DNA from: Deltaproteobacteria bacterium
Lineage (GTDB): Bacteria > Desulfobacterota > Desulfobacteria > Desulfobacterales > SG8-13
Direction of reading: 5' to 3'
Assembly (NCBI GenBank): GCA_024639205.1
Contig: JAHEIV010000187.1
Span: 1 to 6,254 of the forward strand
DNA: 6,254 bases
Shown: piece by piece, positions 4,526 to 6,254 of the stretch
How positions within the stretch are numbered: position 1 is the first letter of the stretch
Layout: the number at the start of each line of letters is the position of its first letter
Notes under the pieces: model-generated
Databases searched by the model: none
Told to the model about the DNA's origin: nothing
What the model saw: only the letters and a program-made list of their open reading frames with translations
Translations under genes and position numbers: made by a program

Positions 4526-5689
4526 ATGAAGATTCACGAGTATCAGGCCAAGGAATTGTTCAAGAAATTCGGAGTCCCGGTTCCTGAAGGCGGCATTGCA
4601 TTCTCGATGGATGAAGCCAAATCAGTGGCCGAGAATCTCGGTGGTTATCCGGTTGTCGTAAAGGCCCAGATCCATGCCGGCGGTCGTGGAAAAGGGGGTG
4701 GGGTCAAGCTGGCCAACTCTCTTGAGGAAACCGAAGATCTGACAGGGCAGATTCTTGGCATGACGTTGGTAACCCACCAGACAGGGCCGGAGGGCAAGCT
4801 GGTGAAAAAGGTATTGGTGGAACAGGGGCTCAATATAGTCAAAGAACTCTACCTGAGCATCATTCCGGACCGGTCGACGGCTCAGATCGTCATCATGGTC
4901 AGCGAAGCCGGCGGTATGGATATCGAGGCCGTGGCCGAGAAGAGCCCGGAGAAAATTATAAAAGTCTCGATCAACCCGCTCCAGGGAATTCAATCCTACC
5001 ACTGCCGAGAGGCGGCATTCGGATTGAATCTGCCGCCGGCAGCAATCAAGCCATTTTCTATCATGCTGGTCAACCTGTACAAAATGTTTGTAACGTATGA
5101 CTGCTCGTTGGTGGAAATCAATCCGTTGGTATTGACGGCCAAAGATGCCGTGATTGCCCTGGATGCCAAGGTCAATTTTGATGACAATGCCCTTTTTCGC
5201 CACAAGGATATTTTGGAATACCGCGATCTGGACGAAGAGGATCTACTGGAGGTCGAAGCATCGAAGTACAATTTGAATTATATCAATCTGGACGGCAACG
5301 TCGGCAACATGGTCAACGGTGCCGGCCTGGCCATGGCAACCATGGATATTATCAAATTGGCGGGGGCCGAACCGGCGAACTTTCTGGATGTCGGCGGCGG
5401 TGCCAGTGCCGAGATGGTGGAGAACGGGTTTCGGATCATTCTGAGCGACAAGAACGTCAAGGGGATCCTCATCAATATCTTCGGTGGTATACTCAGGTGT
5501 GACGTTCTCGCCCAGGGTGTTGTAGAGGCCGCCAAAAAAACCGGCATTAACGTGCCGGTTGTCGTGCGGATGGAAGGGACCAATGTCAAGGAAGGCCGGC
5601 GAATCCTGGCCGCCTCCGGTTTGAACCTGACAACGGCGGTTGATCTCAAAGATGCCGCGCAGAAGGTGGCCGACATCGTACAAAAGTGA
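4526..5689 (+). CDS. sucC: Succinyl-CoA synthetase (succinate-CoA ligase, ADP-forming) beta subunit
   Basis: SucC pairs with SucD to interconvert succinyl-CoA + ADP/GDP + Pi and succinate + CoA + ATP/GTP in the cytoplasm. The 387 residues match the usual length, and numbering runs almost parallel to the E. coli protein. An ATP-grasp domain (about 1-237) begins MKIHEYQAKELF. It has VVVKAQIHAGGRGKGGG at 43-59 with K46, E99 and E107 at nucleotide-site positions, and EINPLV (197-202) with N199 and D213 as Mg ligands. The C-terminal CoA-ligase-like domain (about 240-387) has LDGNVGNMVNGAGLAM (255-270) with N264, NFLDVGGGA (285-293) and NIFGGILRCD (317-326), the phosphohistidine and succinate region. 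No catalytic residue that I can check is missing. Both flanks carry copies of the 100-nt repeat. Gene order suggests it acts with the upstream carboxyltransferase genes in propionate/succinate metabolism. Base composition looks less GC-rich than the two large upstream genes, so this locus may be a separate transcription unit. Confidence 0.97.
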   Translation: MKIHEYQAKELFKKFGVPVPEGGIAFSMDEAKSVAENLGGYPVVVKAQIHAGGRGKGGGVKLANSLEETEDLTGQILGMTLVTHQTGPEGKLVKKVLVEQGLNIVKELYLSIIPDRSTAQIVIMVSEAGGMDIEAVAEKSPEKIIKVSINPLQGIQSYHCREAAFGLNLPPAAIKPFSIMLVNLYKMFVTYDCSLVEINPLVLTAKDAVIALDAKVNFDDNALFRHKDILEYRDLDEEDLLEVEASKYNLNYINLDGNVGNMVNGAGLAMATMDIIKLAGAEPANFLDVGGGASAEMVENGFRIILSDKNVKGILINIFGGILRCDVLAQGVVEAAKKTGINVPVVVRMEGTNVKEGRRILAASGLNLTTAVDLKDAAQKVADIVQK

Positions 5690-5693
5690 ATTT

Positions 5694-5793
5694 ATACCGC
5701 TTTTCATAATTATGTTCCGAAATAAGGAATGGCGCTATAAGTGGTCGTAGAAAAAAACATTCAAATAACGGAACATTTCTTTGACAACCGCTA
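5694..5793 (+). repeat. Repeat copy B: 100-nt intergenic direct repeat between sucC and sucD
   Basis: This copy starts 5 nt after the sucC stop codon and matches 4375-4474 at 86/100 positions without gaps. Its left edge ATACCGC (5694-5700) could pair with GCGCTAT (5732-5738) with one mismatch; in copy A the equivalent pair is ATACC with GGTAT. Together they hint at an ancestral TATACCGC...GCGGTATA dyad around the TTCC/GGAA motif. The two copies sit differently relative to the next gene (51 nt versus 196 nt), so they do not behave simply as conserved promoters. Confidence 0.85.
5740..5792 (+). repeat. Degenerate counterpart of the repeat A hairpin
   Basis: The arms 5740-5762 and 5771-5792 keep the outer pairing (AGTGGTCGT with ACAACCGCT, one wobble and one mismatch) and the innermost TTC/GAA. 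Both central CG dinucleotides of copy A are CA here, and the T tract is interrupted (TTTCTTT). The terminator-like core is therefore much weaker than in copy A. That would allow read-through from sucC into sucD, although this is inferred. Confidence 0.5.
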
Positions 5794-5989
5794 TATCAGC
5801 CCTGTCTGCTGAACATTCTTGCGACCACTCATTCTTAGAGATACGTGTCAGTTGTAGGTTTCAGCCAATAAAACAGAAGGGCAGCTGGTTGATCGACAAA
5901 TGGACCGACCGGCAAAACGCTCCCAATTTCATTGAATGACTGGAACGTCAAAGGTCTCAACCCTACGGTCAAGCTGAAGAGGTATAACA
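5794..5989. other. Remainder of the sucC-sucD spacer, no recognised gene
   Basis: After repeat B, 196 nt lead to sucD. A 53-codon frame open from TTG 5781 ends in ...WLIDKWTDRQNAPNFIE. It has no ATG, no Shine-Dalgarno and no recognised similarity, so it may be a gene remnant or chance. No strong hairpin or promoter stands out. Confidence 0.4.
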
Positions 5990-6254
5990 ATGAGTATTTT
6001 TGTAGACAAAAACACGCGGGTTGTGGTTCAGGGTATTACCGGCCGAGAAGGCATGTTTCACACCAGGCAGTGCTTTGAGTACGGCACCAATGTCGTTGCC
6101 GGGGTTACGCCGGGAAAAGGCGGACAGAAAATGGATGCCGTACCGGTTTTCAATACGGTGAAAGAAACCGTCAAGGAAACCGGAGCCGATTGCGCCATGA
6201 TTTTCGTACCGCCCCCTTTTGCCGCTGACGCCATTATGGAATCTGTGGACGCCG
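5990..6254 (+). CDS. sucD: Succinyl-CoA synthetase alpha subunit, N-terminal part (cut by the window end)
   Basis: The frame runs from ATG 5990 to the last base and encodes 88 residues of a protein usually about 290 long. SucD binds CoA and carries the phosphohistidine of succinyl-CoA synthetase, working with SucC. The N-terminal CoA-binding Rossmann domain is clear: MSIFVDKNTRVVVQ, then GITGREGMFHT (15-25), AGVTPGKGG (37-45), VPVFNTV (51-57) and FVPPPFAADAI (72-82). All are in the order expected from E. coli SucD. The catalytic histidine lies beyond the window. The start follows AAGAGG (5977-5982) by 7 nt. The gene is 300 nt from sucC instead of nearly touching it, with repeat B in between. 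The frame is intact as far as it can be read. Confidence 0.96.
   Translation, partial: MSIFVDKNTRVVVQGITGREGMFHTRQCFEYGTNVVAGVTPGKGGQKMDAVPVFNTVKETVKETGADCAMIFVPPPFAADAIMESVDA

Noticed and set aside
4375..5793. CRISPR array reading of the repeated intergenic sequence
   Set aside because: There are only two long copies, separated by a complete sucC gene. There are no short regular repeats or spacers.
5781..5942. 53-codon frame from TTG 5781 ending WLIDKWTDRQNAPNFIE
   Set aside because: It has no ATG and no Shine-Dalgarno, it starts inside repeat B, and no family is recognised. It may be a remnant but cannot be claimed.

Overview
The window carries a compact set of genes for carboxyl transfer and succinyl-CoA metabolism, all on the + strand. 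In order they are: a complete 12S-type acyl-CoA carboxyltransferase (18-1571), a small soluble accessory protein resembling MmdE or the OadG tail (1659-1883), a complete 5S-type carboxyltransferase fused to a 1.3S-type biotin carrier (2085-4106), complete sucC (4526-5689), and the first 88 codons of sucD (5990 to the window edge). Protein sequences and gene set suggest a strictly anaerobic, moderately GC-rich bacterium, most likely a Desulfobacterota-type sulfate reducer or syntroph. This placement is inferred from gene content; no rRNA or marker gene is present.

The first three genes supply the three parts of a transcarboxylase: 12S, 5S and 1.3S. No biotin carboxylase gene is visible. The simplest reading is methylmalonyl-CoA + pyruvate <-> propionyl-CoA + oxaloacetate, with succinyl-CoA synthetase handling succinyl-CoA <-> succinate, both being steps of the methylmalonyl-CoA route of propionate metabolism. 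A biotin-dependent carboxylase is the main alternative, because a biotin carboxylase could lie outside the window. A decarboxylase is less likely because no membrane subunit is seen.

The spacers are unusually structured. Region 1884-2034 is bounded by a 24-nt inverted repeat (22/24 matches) that begins at the base after the small gene's stop codon. Region 4107-4525 holds two hairpins, two short palindromes and one copy of a 100-nt repeat. The second copy (86/100 identical, ungapped, same orientation) lies just after sucC, so sucC is bracketed by direct repeats. Each copy contains a long hairpin around an A7/T-run terminator-like core and two operator-like TTC-spacer-GGA motifs. The sucC-sucD spacer is 300 nt, whereas these genes are usually nearly contiguous.

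The enzyme genes belong to known families. The most novel material is the repeat family around sucC, the inverted-repeat element at 1884-2034, the small accessory protein, and the unusual active-site sequence of the 5S-type domain.
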